Of a stretch of DNA of 64,000 bases, positions 42,235 through 53,137 are shown piece after piece (the stretch's first letter is position 1; the number at the start of each line of letters is the position of its first letter). The notes below the pieces were generated by a model, which worked only from the letters and a program-made list of their open reading frames with translations, did no database searches and was not told the origin of the DNA. Location of the stretch: assembly GCA_030512335.1 (NCBI GenBank), contig JAULSU010000003.1, forward strand, positions 1,736,001 through 1,800,000. Direction: 5' to 3'. Source of the stretch: Immersiella caudata (lineage: Eukaryota > Ascomycota > Sordariomycetes > Sordariales > Lasiosphaeriaceae). The translations under genes were made by a program, and so were the position numbers.

Positions 42235-43014
42235 ATGGACCCCTCCAAGCACGCCGCCAACCAATACTCAGCTACCAGCTCCAATCTTTCCCAGCGCTTG
42301 GCTATCCACGACTGGAGTACCACCTCTCAGTCCTGGTTCTCCTGGGTCCGCGACCGCCTCCCAACTTCAGGCAACCTCCTCGAAGTCGGCGCCGGCACTG
42401 GCCTTCTCTGGCAACAGCCCGACCACCCGCTACCCCCTAACCTCCACCTCACTCTTACCGACTTCTCTCCCGCCATGTGCGAGGAACTCCGCTTCAGCGT
42501 ACCCTCCGCTAAAGTCGCACAATGTGACGCTGCCTCTCTCCCCTTCCCATCCGCCTCGTTCGACGTTCTCGTGGCCAACCACATGCTTTACCACCTTGAC
42601 GACCCCGACGCTGCCCTGCGCGAGTTTGCACGCGTTCTCCGCCCCGGAACCGGCCGTTTGTTCGTGGCACTCAATGGCGAGGACCACCTTCAGGAATTAT
42701 TCGCCGTTGGGGCGGCAATCGGGCGAGCTAGTCTTATCAAGAAACAAGCTCGTGTTACACTTGATACAGCTCCGGCATTACTTGGAAAGTACTTTGATGA
42801 TGTCAAGCAGGAGGGGGCACCGGGCGCGTTTGAGGTGGGGGAAGCGAAGCCGGTGGTGGATTATTTGGCCACGGTGGGGGATGGAGGTCCGTTGAGCGAT
42901 GAGGAGCGGAGGGTTGCGACGGGGCTGGTGGAGGGTGTGATTAGGGATAAGGGGGTTTTTACGATTGAGAAGAGTATGGTTCTTTTTGAAGGGGTCTCTT
43001 TCAAGAGTGGCTGA
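42235..43014 (+). CDS. Class I SAM-dependent methyltransferase (Methyltransf_11 / UbiE type)
   Basis: 259 residues from the ATG at 42235; an in-frame ATG at 42052 would add 61 residues of low-complexity leader. Single exon. Motif I, LLEVGAGTGLLW, binds SAM. LTDFSPAMC contains the acidic residue that contacts the ribose. A QCDAASLPFPSASFDVLVANHMLYH segment (motifs II/III) and a REFARVLRPGTGRLFVAL segment complete the core. The acceptor cannot be told; UbiE-type enzymes methylate small molecules at C, O or N. The gene follows the POT transporter by 366 bases on the same strand, so it may belong to the same cluster, but independent function is equally possible. Confidence 0.82.
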   Translation: MDPSKHAANQYSATSSNLSQRLAIHDWSTTSQSWFSWVRDRLPTSGNLLEVGAGTGLLWQQPDHPLPPNLHLTLTDFSPAMCEELRFSVPSAKVAQCDAASLPFPSASFDVLVANHMLYHLDDPDAALREFARVLRPGTGRLFVALNGEDHLQELFAVGAAIGRASLIKKQARVTLDTAPALLGKYFDDVKQEGAPGAFEVGEAKPVVDYLATVGDGGPLSDEERRVATGLVEGVIRDKGVFTIEKSMVLFEGVSFKSG

Positions 43015-44465
43015 CGGTTTTGTTTGTCTTGGGATGGGGATGTGAAATTCGCGACTTTTTTTTTTGCTAGAACTTTATCGCACGCACAGACGGCGTTTGC
43101 ATCTGAGTAGCTAAAAGACCACCGTGCAGCGATATCTACCGGCAGCGCCCGCTGTAGCCGTTTCTCCCGCCTGGAAGGTGCTCATCTTCCCTATCATCTC
43201 TGACTCTCTGGGCTCAAGACCAACGATGGCAACCGCAATCCTAGACCTCTGCAGGGAGGGTGACGGTTTGCGTCCCGTTGCAACGTAACAGAGTGGTCTG
43301 GTCGGGTTGCTTGGCGAAACTCGCGCTCTGGGAGTTCAGGTTACCATTTGATAGCCCTCTGTACGACAAAACTTGTGTCGTTCACAAAGTGGCGTCCCCA
43401 AGGCCGCTATTTCTTGGAGGAAGTCTGCCTGACGTCGGCCCCGTCGCCTGCGGCTGAGGATATGATCGGCGTTGGTACTGGCAACCTGCTAAGCAGCTTG
43501 TAGTTGTTCCCCGACTTGGGAGTGGGCGGCAGCTCCGGGACAGACGGGTCCCTTGCCCTTGTCATTACCTACCTTCGCCATTGCCATTGCCGTCACCGTC
43601 ACCGTCAGCGTCACCACCATCGTGACAGTCGCCCTTGCTGCGGCCCAGGGGTCGCTAGACCGAAATGCCTCGAGTGCACTGGTGATAAGGGCCATGTGAC
43701 TCAGGGCCAGCAGTTGCGGACAGAAAGCAGGGCGGACGGGAATGGTGGTTGTAGGCGGAATGTACGAGAGACTGGAGCGTTCTGCACTCTCACTGCCACG
43801 CAACCACCCACAACTGTCAGGCCTTGGTAACAACATCCTCACGCTGAACCGATTCTCGCCCAACGGGCAGCACGACCACCGTGACTGCTATGCATCAAAC
43901 GTGACTAGAGCTGGACGCCTTTAACGCCTTTCCACCCCTCCCAGCGCCATGGTTTATTTTCAAAAATGAGTGTGGGTAGGTAATATATATACCGTTATTT
44001 TACACGCTCTTTAACGTGGTATTAATATTTTTATTGCGCGATTTTATTTTTGCATTATATTTGTGCTCCGCCCTTACAACCTGTCTCAAGAGTCCCCAGG
44101 ACACTTCCCTCGAGGCTCTTGTGTCACCGTTGGGCTGCAGACGAACGCTTGCAGATAGAGGGCAGGTGGTAAGTGGGGTAGACTCGGGAAGCTGCATGGA
44201 TTGCGGCTTGACCGAGTAAGATTTTGTGTCGCTACTTAACACAGTCACGCAGAGCTGCCAAAGTCTGTTCAGTAATCATTGCCCTGGCTTGAAACGATAG
44301 ACAGACCATGACAATTCTTACTGTTTATTCCACAGGAAGGCAATCCGTGCACCGCACAACCTACCCTTTTCCAATCTGTGCGCAAGCACCTTCCCTTTCC
44401 TGCCGTGTAACCCCAAACTCTAATCCAACTCACCAGCCAGATTGAAACCAACTTTGATTTCAACT
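43015..44465. other. Intergenic with an A+T-rich patch
   Basis: 1.45 kb between the methyltransferase stop and the NmrA-like pseudogene. It includes an A+T-rich patch at about 43980-44060. No coding frame with a recognisable domain was seen. Confidence 0.45.
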
Positions 44466-45030
44466 TCAATCAAACAACCCCGCCTGCGCAAAAGACCGAA
44501 TTGTCCCTTCAAACCCAACAACCTCGGCCTCTTGAATCCCCAGCTCCTCGGCACTAATATGCTCGCTCCCCGCCTCCCACGGATCGCACAACTCACCAAA
44601 CCTAAACTGCCACGACAGCTCCCGTCCCGCGGGCCCCCAAAACGCAGTCCACTCCTCTTCCGAAACCTGCACCACGCGGCCCTTCTTGCCGGTAATTTCG
44701 CTCCACTTGTCCATCATCTCCTTGAAGCTCCAACGCTCGAGCGCGACGTTGGCGTACTTCCCAATGGCCTTCGGCCCCGCGGCGAGGACCTGGCGCGTCC
44801 AGATTCCAGGGTTGACAGACATATCGCCAGCCAGCAGGATCTTGGCGTTGGGATCGGAGGCGATGATCTGGATGTGTAACCCCCTCGGTAGCCAACGTCT
44901 TGGCAGCGTCACTCTCAGGATTGCGCGTCACGGCGCGGACCTTCCACCCAGGCGTCTTCTTCATCACATTAACCACACCTCCGCCCTGCGCGCCCGTCGC
45001 GCCGGTGACCGCAATGATCTTCTCAGCCAT
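44466..45030 (-). pseudogene. NmrA-like atypical SDR gene with internal deletion
   Basis: The 5' part (45030 to about 44880) encodes an intact Rossmann start, EKIIAVTGATGAQGGGVVNV, and the first 50 or so residues of an NmrA-type NAD(P)-binding protein. The frame then joins directly, out of phase, to the C-terminal part (about 44879-44466). That part reads IQIIASDPNAKILLAGDMSV, VALERWSFKEMMDKWSEITG and EELGIQEAEVVGFEGTI. In intact relatives of about 300 residues these parts are separated by roughly 100-150 residues, including the substrate-side region. No GT...AG pair can bridge the join. The junction sits at a run of G/C near 44880-44884. A short truncated protein could still be translated, but it would lose the C-terminal half. 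Confidence 0.8.
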
Positions 45031-45821
45031 GATATCAAATCAAACCAACAATTCTCACAAATTCTCTTCCAACAGTGAAAGCACAAAACCCTTGACATAA
45101 ATCTTCACAAGAAGCAGTGAGGGGTCAAAGTCCGAGTCAAGTCGATCCTCCGCCCTCCGCCCTCCGAGTCCTTCCCCCCTCCGCAACAAGTCCCACCGAT
45201 CCCACCGATCCCTTTCAAATCCCCCTACCACCACTCCATCAATGGAATCGATTGATGTGCCGTTCTCTCCATCTCCTTACCAGGGTCCTGAGCCGGCGGG
45301 TCCTCTAGTCCATTGCTCCCCAGGATCCGACACACTAGCGTGTTAGTGTATGCAATACCACAGACTAGAGCTGCATTGAAATCCGGCTTTTCCTTCTGCA
45401 GTCGGCTGCAGCCCCACCGAGGGGGGTAATACGGGGGAAAGTGACGAGTCGATTGCTCGCTTTTTTTTTTTTTCGAAAAGAATCTGCTCCATGCTTTTGC
45501 TTTTTCTTTCCTGCTGGTGCTCCCCTTGACAAGCCAAGGACGCAGGCCCAGGCCAAGTCAGCACAAACAAGGGCCTTGTCTTTATTTTTATTTTTTTTAA
45601 AACCCCTAGAACGTGCCAGACAGCGGGGACCGGACTATCGAGGTCCCCGGAAGACGCCGCCTCCAGGTCCCCTCCCCTCGCCTCCTCGCATTTTCTTCGC
45701 AAAAGCAAGCAATTCTTTCGTTATCGGATTCGGGTGATGAACCCCCCCGATTTGCCAGCGACGAGCATGTGGGGTTATCTTCAGCCACGAAACGCAGCCA
45801 CGAAACACCATCGGCAATAGG
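45031..45821. other. Intergenic between two pseudogenes
   Basis: 791 bases with long T runs near 45460-45473 and 45585-45600. No coding frame was recognised. Confidence 0.45.
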
Positions 45822-46630
45822 TTACATGCCCACTTCGAAATCCTTGATGCGCCCCGAATCCTCAGCGTTCCCCTTTAGCGGCTCCCGCAGCGCATCCGAC
45901 AGGCCGGGTGCCTCCCCGTGCACCCAGGCAAACCATGGCTCATACATGAGCATGTTGCGCCTCTTGCTCCCGGATAGGTCCTCAGCCACCTCGTACGGGA
46001 ACAAGCCGTTATGCGCCGTCTCAACGGTTTCGCCCGTCCGAGCGTCATCGTCAATAAACCTGTGATACGCCTTGTGGATGGTCGCAGGGAGGACCAGCTC
46101 CTCTGGCATAAGAGCCTTGCTGAACGCCGGCATAACAGGCGTGACTACCGGCCCCATCATAACCGCATTGATCGTGGTGTTTTCCTTGCTCTTCAGCAGC
46201 GGCGCCATCACCCGCACCCAGTGGTTGATTGCCGCCTTCGCAGCCCCGTACTCCAGGAAACTGGGGCAAGGGTGAACACCCAGCATCTTATCATTTCAGC
46301 GTCGTTGCATCAATCTCCCCCCTGGCAACCGCATTATACCTCATGAAATGCGTGGCCAGCACTGTCCCAAATATAACACTGTTAAAATGCGAGTCCGTAC
46401 AAACTGAATTCGGCTCTGGGGGGATATCGTCAACAGATACATCCCTCCTCTCAAAGTTGTAGCATGACCCGCTGTCTCGCCGGATGGGTCCAGCTCGGCG
46501 GCTTTACCGACGCCAACTTCGGCACGGCGGCCGACGAGAGCTACTTTCCATCCCTTGGAGTGGAGATCCCGGGCGAGAAATCGGCCGATGCCGCTCTAGA
46601 TGGAGGGTTGGCTGACGATCACGACGGGTG
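45822..46630 (-). pseudogene. Short-chain dehydrogenase/reductase gene, decayed
   Basis: The order of pieces on the minus strand matches one SDR. Near 46620 the cofactor-binding TGxxxGIG region is corrupted and interrupted by an in-frame TAG, followed by SGIGRFLARDLHSKGWKVAL and VGRRAEVGVGKAAELDPSG. The frame then shifts to RRDVSVDDIPPEP and GTVLATHFMRYNAVA, ending at a TGA. It shifts again at 46286 to the catalytic YxxxK segment EYGAAKAAINHWVRVMAPLL and an open C-terminus to 45822. The stretch between DPSG and RRDVSV is far shorter than in intact enzymes, so about 60-70 codons, including the NAG motif region, are deleted. Together with the stop and frameshifts this excludes a functional enzyme. 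It lies beside the NmrA relic on the same strand. Confidence 0.75.
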
Positions 46631-48579
46631 AATGGCTCGGAAGCTAGGAGAAAGAAGAAAAAAAGCAAACGAACCGTCCCGCCCGTGATGATGGTGACTT
46701 TTGCTTCGTTTTGCTAGCCAGTGGATCCCATCTTGGCGTACCCGGAGTGGTAAGCTAGCTAGGTATGTGGTTGCTACGTGATCATGGGCTGGATGGTGAG
46801 ATCGGCAGTTGCAAAGTTCTCTTATAATCTCTACCTCCGAGTTATTGCAGCGACGAGCAAGCAGCATCAAGACCGTCAGCGCGCGCGCGAGAGAGAGAGA
46901 GAGAGAGGCCAATCCCCTGAGCACTGCATCATGTGCCGAGGGGGGAATGTATGGGCTGCATGTGGCATTCCATTCCTGGGTCCTCTCACGAAAAACCCCA
47001 CTTGCAGTGCTGGGCTGAAGGGGCGACGGACCTGTCCCCGCTGTGTCAAGTTTGCAAGTTCAGGATTGAAAATAGCTGCACAAAGTTGTGTCCGACTGAT
47101 AATGCTGCATGCGCCTCCACCGGGGTTGATACCTTATCGCACCCGGGTGGTTCTGTGGGGGCTTGCTGTTGCGAAGAACTGTGGCGTTGAATAGTGTTCT
47201 CCGGCTTATGCAGGGCTTTTCCCGCGTCTCAACGCCTTGCTGGATAGGGGATGGCGAGGAGATGTGGTGTATCGCTTCCAGAAGATTGGAATTTGGGGGT
47301 CCTGATCAACAGGAGGTTCGGGCTTTCTTTGCGGGCTTTTTCTGACAGATCTCGGGGCTATTGACGCAGACTGAGATTTCGTGCTCGACAAGATAATGAG
47401 CCGAGTCAGCACGTTCTGGCTTTCCCCAGACATGCGCTGTGCAGCTGAAGAAGGACGGACATCCAATCGCAACTGGCACCAGTACCAATTGGTTTCCAAG
47501 AGCTTGGGTCTGTCTCACGTAGAGGGGGGTGCCACGAACTGCCCTTAGTTCCTCCCGCAGTGGGGAGTGTATTCCTCAGGAACCATCCGTGCCGCCTACA
47601 TGGTTGGTCGAATAGCGTAGCTGCACAACCCTCCCCCACGTCCCGCCACCAAAAAAAACAAAAAACGAATGTGGCACACACGGCACGCGCAGTCGGCGCT
47701 GGGTGGGATTTCCCCTGGTGTTTTCGAAACGTTGATCCCCTCTGCAAGCACGCCACAGCTCACGGCCTTTTCGGCACGGGATTGGCACGTATATTACGAT
47801 TGGCCGTCTGGGGAGGAGAGGCCCGCACCGCGCGACGTCCCGTTGCGAGGGGGGCGGCGGCTTGGCAGTTTCGTTAGCATTTTGCTAAGGGCGGCGGATG
47901 GTGCGATTGTGCGCGATGGTGCGATGCTTGTTTGCTTTTTTGTGTCTCTCAAATATGTATCTCTGTGTATGGTCTTCAACGGCTGGGTCTGGATTTCGCC
48001 TCGACTTTCCTGTGATTATTAGCTCGCCAAATATGCATATACATGGGCATCAGAAGAAGCACCCTTCTGGCCTACGTATCTGCCGAGGTGGCAATCGGCG
48101 TGGGGTGCTATCATATCACCAGCATCTCTCTCCAGCACCTGCGTGCCTGGGAGCCAATGCATTGCTCCGCCCACTTTTCTCAACCCTCGACAGGGCCCGC
48201 GAGTGGTTCAACGGCTTCCGGGGGCCCTTACACGCAGGGGCGCTAGACAAACACGGAGGTGAGCAAGACCGTTGAGGTATAGCCCCAAATGTTTCAATGG
48301 CGCGGTAATTCCCGGTGTCGCCAGAAGAAAAACCAGGATCGGGGGTGCCATTCTTTCTTTTTTGTTCCTTTGGACAGGGACAGCATCAGGAGAGACCCGG
48401 CTTGGGTGAGAACGATGATGATCCTTCTCTGATGCTCCCTCTCGAAACCAAGGGTAGAAATACTCGACGTTATCCCGCTGTTTCCCCACGCTCGTTCCCT
48501 TCGTTCCTTTGCCCCTATGGTGTTGTATTAGCTCTTTGTCGTCCCTCTCTTCTTCGAACCCGCCAAGATAGGAGGAAAA
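46631..48579. other. Intergenic
   Basis: 1.95 kb without a supported gene. It contains a (GC)n(GA)n microsatellite at 46880-46907. The final 150 bases upstream of the rhodopsin-like gene are pyrimidine-rich and are probably its promoter and leader. Confidence 0.45.
46880..46907. repeat. (GC)n-(GA)n microsatellite
   Basis: About five CG/GC dinucleotides run straight into nine GA dinucleotides, a compound simple repeat. Confidence 0.85.
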
Positions 48580-49785
48580 ATGGCGTCAAACTCGGCAGAA
48601 GTCCCTCAGATACCTCCGGCCAAGGGGCCCGAGTCGACAATTCCCATCGAAAATAGCAGGCAGGTTGCTTGTATCGTCACCTCTGTCTTCTCGATCATCA
48701 TTCCCACCATCCTCGTTGGTCTTCGCTTCTATGTCCGGCGAACGCTACACAGATCATTCGATGCGAGCGATCTGTGCATCTTTGCCGCGCTCGTCTTCAC
48801 CATCGGCCTCCATATCGACATGTTTGTGCTCGTCTTTTACGGCGGGTTCGGCTTCCACGTCTATGAAATCATCCAGAGGTTCGGCATGGACACGCTGGTC
48901 CTCTTCCTCAAGGGCATCCTGGCGTTCCCCATCATCTGGAACGTCACCGTCTGCTTCAGCAAGCTGTCGGTGCTGTTCATGTACACGACGGTCATTTCCG
49001 TGCGGAAGATGGTCATCGCGTGTCGCGTCGTTGGCGCCATCATCATCCTGTGGAACATCGGAGGCGCCCTAGGTTCGCTGCTCATGTGTCGGCCGTTCGC
49101 TCTCAACTGGGATAAGTCGCTGGAAGGGACGTGTGGCGATAACCGACTCTACTACATGTGGCTTGGCGCCATCAACGTCGTGGCCGAAGCTGTGATTCTG
49201 CTTCTGCCGGTGCCGTTCCTGTACCAGCTTCAGCTGAAGCCGGCCAAGAAGGTAGTCGTCATCGCTCTGTTCAGTGTCGGGTGGATGTAAGTCATGAGCG
49301 TTCTTTTGTCGTCCCTTTGTCGACCCCCTGCTCACTCGATTGCGTGCAGGACCTGCGCTGTCACCATCTACCGCCAGGTTACTCTCCCGCACCTGCACTT
49401 CGAGGACATGACCTACACCGGCGTCCTGGCCACCATTTTCACAGGTATCGAGCCCGCCGTTGCTCTGTCGCTCGCATGCATCCCTTTCCTCCGCCCGCTG
49501 ATCAAGTCCGGCGCGCTTCGGTCAACTGGTGTCGACACCCCCTACGCGAGTCGGACTCTCGGCAGCAAGGCCACCCCTGGAAGCACCGGCAACCGGCCGT
49601 TCAAGGAGCTCAGCGATGACTCGTCCGAAGTCCAGCTCCAGCCCTTGGGAAGCGACTCGTTGAAGTACGAAGCCGAGGTCGGTCGCGAGGAGCAGAAGGG
49701 GCATAAGCAACCGAGCAACTCGACTGGCGCAATCTTGGTTAGCAAGGGTTGGACCATTGTGTCGGGCACTCGGAACCCTGCATGA
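48580..49785 (+). CDS. Fungal rhodopsin-like seven-transmembrane protein (Pth11-related, CFEM-less)
   Basis: 380 residues from two exons, 48580-49286 and 49350-49785. The intron (63 nt) has a GTAAGT donor and a GTGCAG acceptor, and it joins VGWM to TCAVTIYRQV in phase. Seven hydrophobic segments are visible, starting at about residue 30 with ACIVTSVFSIIIPTILVGLR followed by FYVRR. The pattern DLCIFAALV, KLSVLF, FCRPF-like CRPFALNWDKS, and IYRQVTL is that of the fungal-specific integral membrane family often annotated as 'rhodopsin' and related to Pth11 receptors. No N-terminal CFEM domain is present. The ligand is unknown; relatives are mostly putative surface sensors. The C-terminal tail of about 90 residues is hydrophilic and Ser-rich. 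Confidence 0.82.
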
Positions 49786-51394
49786 GAAGACAGCTTACCA
49801 GTGATGGGCGGGGCCAAAAGTATATATATATAGAAAGGTGCGAGGTGCGCTTGGAGCTGTGCGGGACACGGCGCGGATGACTGTCCGGTCAGTCGATCGA
49901 AGGATTGGATGCGATCAATGATTGAGCTAGAGCATGGATCTCCAAGTCGAGTGTCGTGACAAGCCTGTTTTGTCGGGTGGCAGATGATGCTATCGGAAAG
50001 GACCGGGTCACACAACAGGCACTTGGAGCGAGGTGGGGGGGCTGTCGGTCTCTCAACCAGATTGGCAGGGACAACCCTCTTCGGGTCTTCCTGTCAGGAC
50101 TCTAGACGAACATAGATTTTTAGTGCGCCAGAATTTAGCAAGCCTCACGCCGAACTGGGTCCGCTCTCAACTTGTCTCCCGTACGTGCTACTCTTTGCCA
50201 ACACTAAGTCAATAGGGGCGGCCTCTTGTCATCGACCACACTGCTCGTTCGATTTTTAAAATCAATCACTTTTTCTCAAGCTTGTTTCCATTTTGATTCG
50301 TCGCGCTCAGAGTTAGGGCATTGACAAAGGCTGTGTTAGCGGCCCATCGACCGCGTCAGACCCCGCGACCTGTTGCCGCAACGCCGCAGCATTTTCCGAG
50401 GAACAGACTTTGACCCCTGCCCAGAATGGCAAGTCCATAACTGACTCAGTTGCACACGCCACATGAAGAGAAAGCCCGAACATTAGGGCATCCAGGTCTG
50501 CCCCTGTTATTTAATCAAATCGTCAACATAAGATTACCAAAAAGGTAGGTTCATTTTGCTCTATCATAACATTTTCTCACATCTGTCCTTGGAGTCTTTA
50601 GCGCGGCATATTACCTCTTTTAACCTTGTGAAATGCCTACTTAGGTACCTTGTCTAGCTGGCATCCACCGATGCTGACATTTCCCAGTTGTGGGGATAGC
50701 GGAAAGGGAACAGCGACTGAACTTTAGTTCGACCTTCACCCATGTTCAACCTGCCGCTTCGAGACCTCCGCGATCTTCAGTTAAGCCTGAGCTTGAGAGT
50801 GGCTCGGCGCAAGGCAAACATTAGCCAAGCAGCAATGATTGAAACGGATTGAAGCTGGCCCGCATCGTGTGAGCCCAACTTTTGAGTTCACTCGGCAGAC
50901 ATTTTTTTCAAGTCGGACAGCGCTCTACAAGTCAGCGGCTCACCATCTTCCATGGTAACTGAAGGGTTTATCTAAGTGCTCGATACCAGAAAGTCACCCG
51001 CATAACAATTGTAGTTGGCTACTTACCTAGTAGGCAAGAACCGATATTTCAGCGGTGAGCGGATGAGTAATCAGGTACCTAACCACGATAATGTTGGGGT
51101 ACCTCTTTCCTTCGCCGGTTAGCCTTTCGCAAGCGTTGTGGATTGAGCGAGAGCCGACCGGCACGCATAGTGCGAGGGGGCTCGGAAGGCGCAACAGCAT
51201 TTACCGAATGCAGGGACAGACCAAAACAAAGCAAAGATCTTACTGGCTGTTTGTTGCCACTTTTGCCCTTCATAGGGCGTAGGAACTAGAGCGGGGCTCA
51301 GTAGGCCGATCCCGGTGCTCCTGGCGTGGGGAGATAACTCGGAAGAAACAGTGCATCCGTCGAGATCCCTCTTCAGACATCACAGCAAAGCAAA
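49786..51394. other. Intergenic
   Basis: 1.6 kb without a supported gene; moderately A+T-rich at 50200-51080. TAGGTACC/TACCTAG-type palindromic hexamers recur (about 50641, 51024, 51073), as is common in intergenic DNA of many ascomycetes. No RNA gene was recognised. Confidence 0.45.
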
Positions 51395-52866
51395 ATGTCA
51401 ACAGCAACATCCACCATCGAGTTGCATCATGTGGGCACCTCCCAAGGGGAAATTGAGGAGGGTAGTCGACCGCCCCAAGGCCGCCACGAGTTTCCCCTCC
51501 TCCCTCCGGTCGATGGCGGAAAAGATGCCTGGCTCTTCCTCGCCGCCTGCTTCACGATCGAAGCCCTTGTCTGGGGTTTGTACTGCTGAAAATGACCTGC
51601 TGGTAACATTACAACTCACTACCGTGCTCACTATCCAGGCTTCCCCTTCGCCTTCGGCGTTTTCCAATCCTACTACAGCACCCACGAGCCCTTCGCCGGC
51701 GCCCCCAACATCCCCATCATCGGCACCTGCGCCATGGGAATCATGTACATCTCAGCCCCCCTCGTAATGTTCATGCTCCAGCGCTTCCCCATCCAAGGCC
51801 GCTGGTCACCCATCTTCGGCCTCCTTGTCATGTGCCTGTCTCTAGCACTTTCCTCCTTTTCAACCACCGTCACCCAACTCATCGCCACCCAAGGCGTCCT
51901 CTACGCCCTCGGCGGTTCCATCGTGAGTGCCCTCCCCCTATCCTACAAACGCTCAACATACAAACACCACCCCAGGCCTACTCCCCCTGCATCATCTACC
52001 TCGACGAATGGTTCACCCGCCGCAAAGGTCTCGCCTACGGCGTAATGTGGTCCGGCACTGGCCTCGCTGGCGTCATCCTCCCCCTCCTTCTCGAATCGCT
52101 CCTCACCACCCATGGCCACCGCACCACCCTCCGTATCTTCGCCTCCCTCATCTTCGTCTGCACCGCCCCCCTCGTCTACTTCGTCCGTCCCCGCCTCCCC
52201 ATACCCCAACACTCCACCACCAAGCCCTTCTCCTTCTCCTTCCTCACCACCCCGCGTTTCCTCCTCTACCAGCTCTTCAACTCTCTCGAGGCCATCGGGT
52301 TTTTCCTCCCCGGCATCTACCTCCCCTCGTACGCGAGCTCTGTCCTCGGCGCCGCCAATTTCCCCTCCGCCCTGTCCGTGCTGCTTCTCAACGTCGCCTC
52401 CGTGTTCGGGTGCGTAGCGATGGGGAGTCTAATCGATAGGTTACACGTAACCACGTGCATTCTGCTATCGACAGCGGGCGCCACGCTGGGGACGTTCTTG
52501 CTGTGGGGGTTTTCTTCCAACTTGGCGGTGCTGTATGTGTTTGCGGTTGTGTATGGTTTGTTTGCGGGGAGTTTTACGTCTGCCTGGCCGGGAATTATGA
52601 GGGAGATTACGAGTGTGAGCGGGAGTGGGAGGGATGGGGAGAGGAAGGCGGATCCGAGTATGGTGTTTGCGTTTTTGGCTCTCGGAAGGGGAGTGGGGAA
52701 TGTGGTGTCGGGGCCGTTGAGTGAGGCGCTGGTGAAACGGTATCCGTGGCGGGGAGAGGCGTTTTCGGGGTATGGAAGTGGGTATGGCGGGTTGATTGCG
52801 TTCACGGGGGTTACGGCGTTGTGTGGCGGAGGAAGTTTTGTCTGGCGGAGGTTGGGGTGGTTGTAG
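51395..52866 (+). CDS. MFS transporter, monocarboxylate-permease-like
   Basis: Twelve-helix major-facilitator protein, 451 residues. Exons are 51395-51575, 51639-51922 and 51976-52866. Intron 1 (63 nt) ends CCAG, and intron 2 (53 nt) starts GTGAGT and ends CCCCAG; both joins are in phase. The spliced N-terminal domain reads WLFLAACFTIEALVWG then FPFAFGVFQSYYSTHEPF, the first-helix signature of the fungal MCT/riboflavin-transporter-like group. YLDEWFTRRKGLAYGVMWSG is the loop-4/5 region where MFS proteins carry the RxGxA-type motif. Codon use changes from C-ending codons in the first half to G-rich in the last 450 bases, an unusual but not unique skew. The substrate (monocarboxylate, riboflavin or other) cannot be assigned. 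Confidence 0.85.
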
Positions 52867-53137
52867 CTTTGGGGGAAAAGGGGTTTGTGAGATTTACCAA
52901 GAGTTACTTACCTGAAGCTTGATGAAGGGCACCCCACCTCGAAGTAATAAATTGGTATTACACAATAAGTACCGTGTGCAACAAGCCTCCCATTTCGCCA
53001 GAGCTGTCCTACAATGATGTAACCATGTCTAAACCCTTGCTTTTGTATACCTTTTCCTTTTCCCACCCACCCATCAATGTTGTGCCGGGCCTTTTGTATC
53101 CCCATCTATAACAAGATTTCTTCACAAATTTGTGTAA

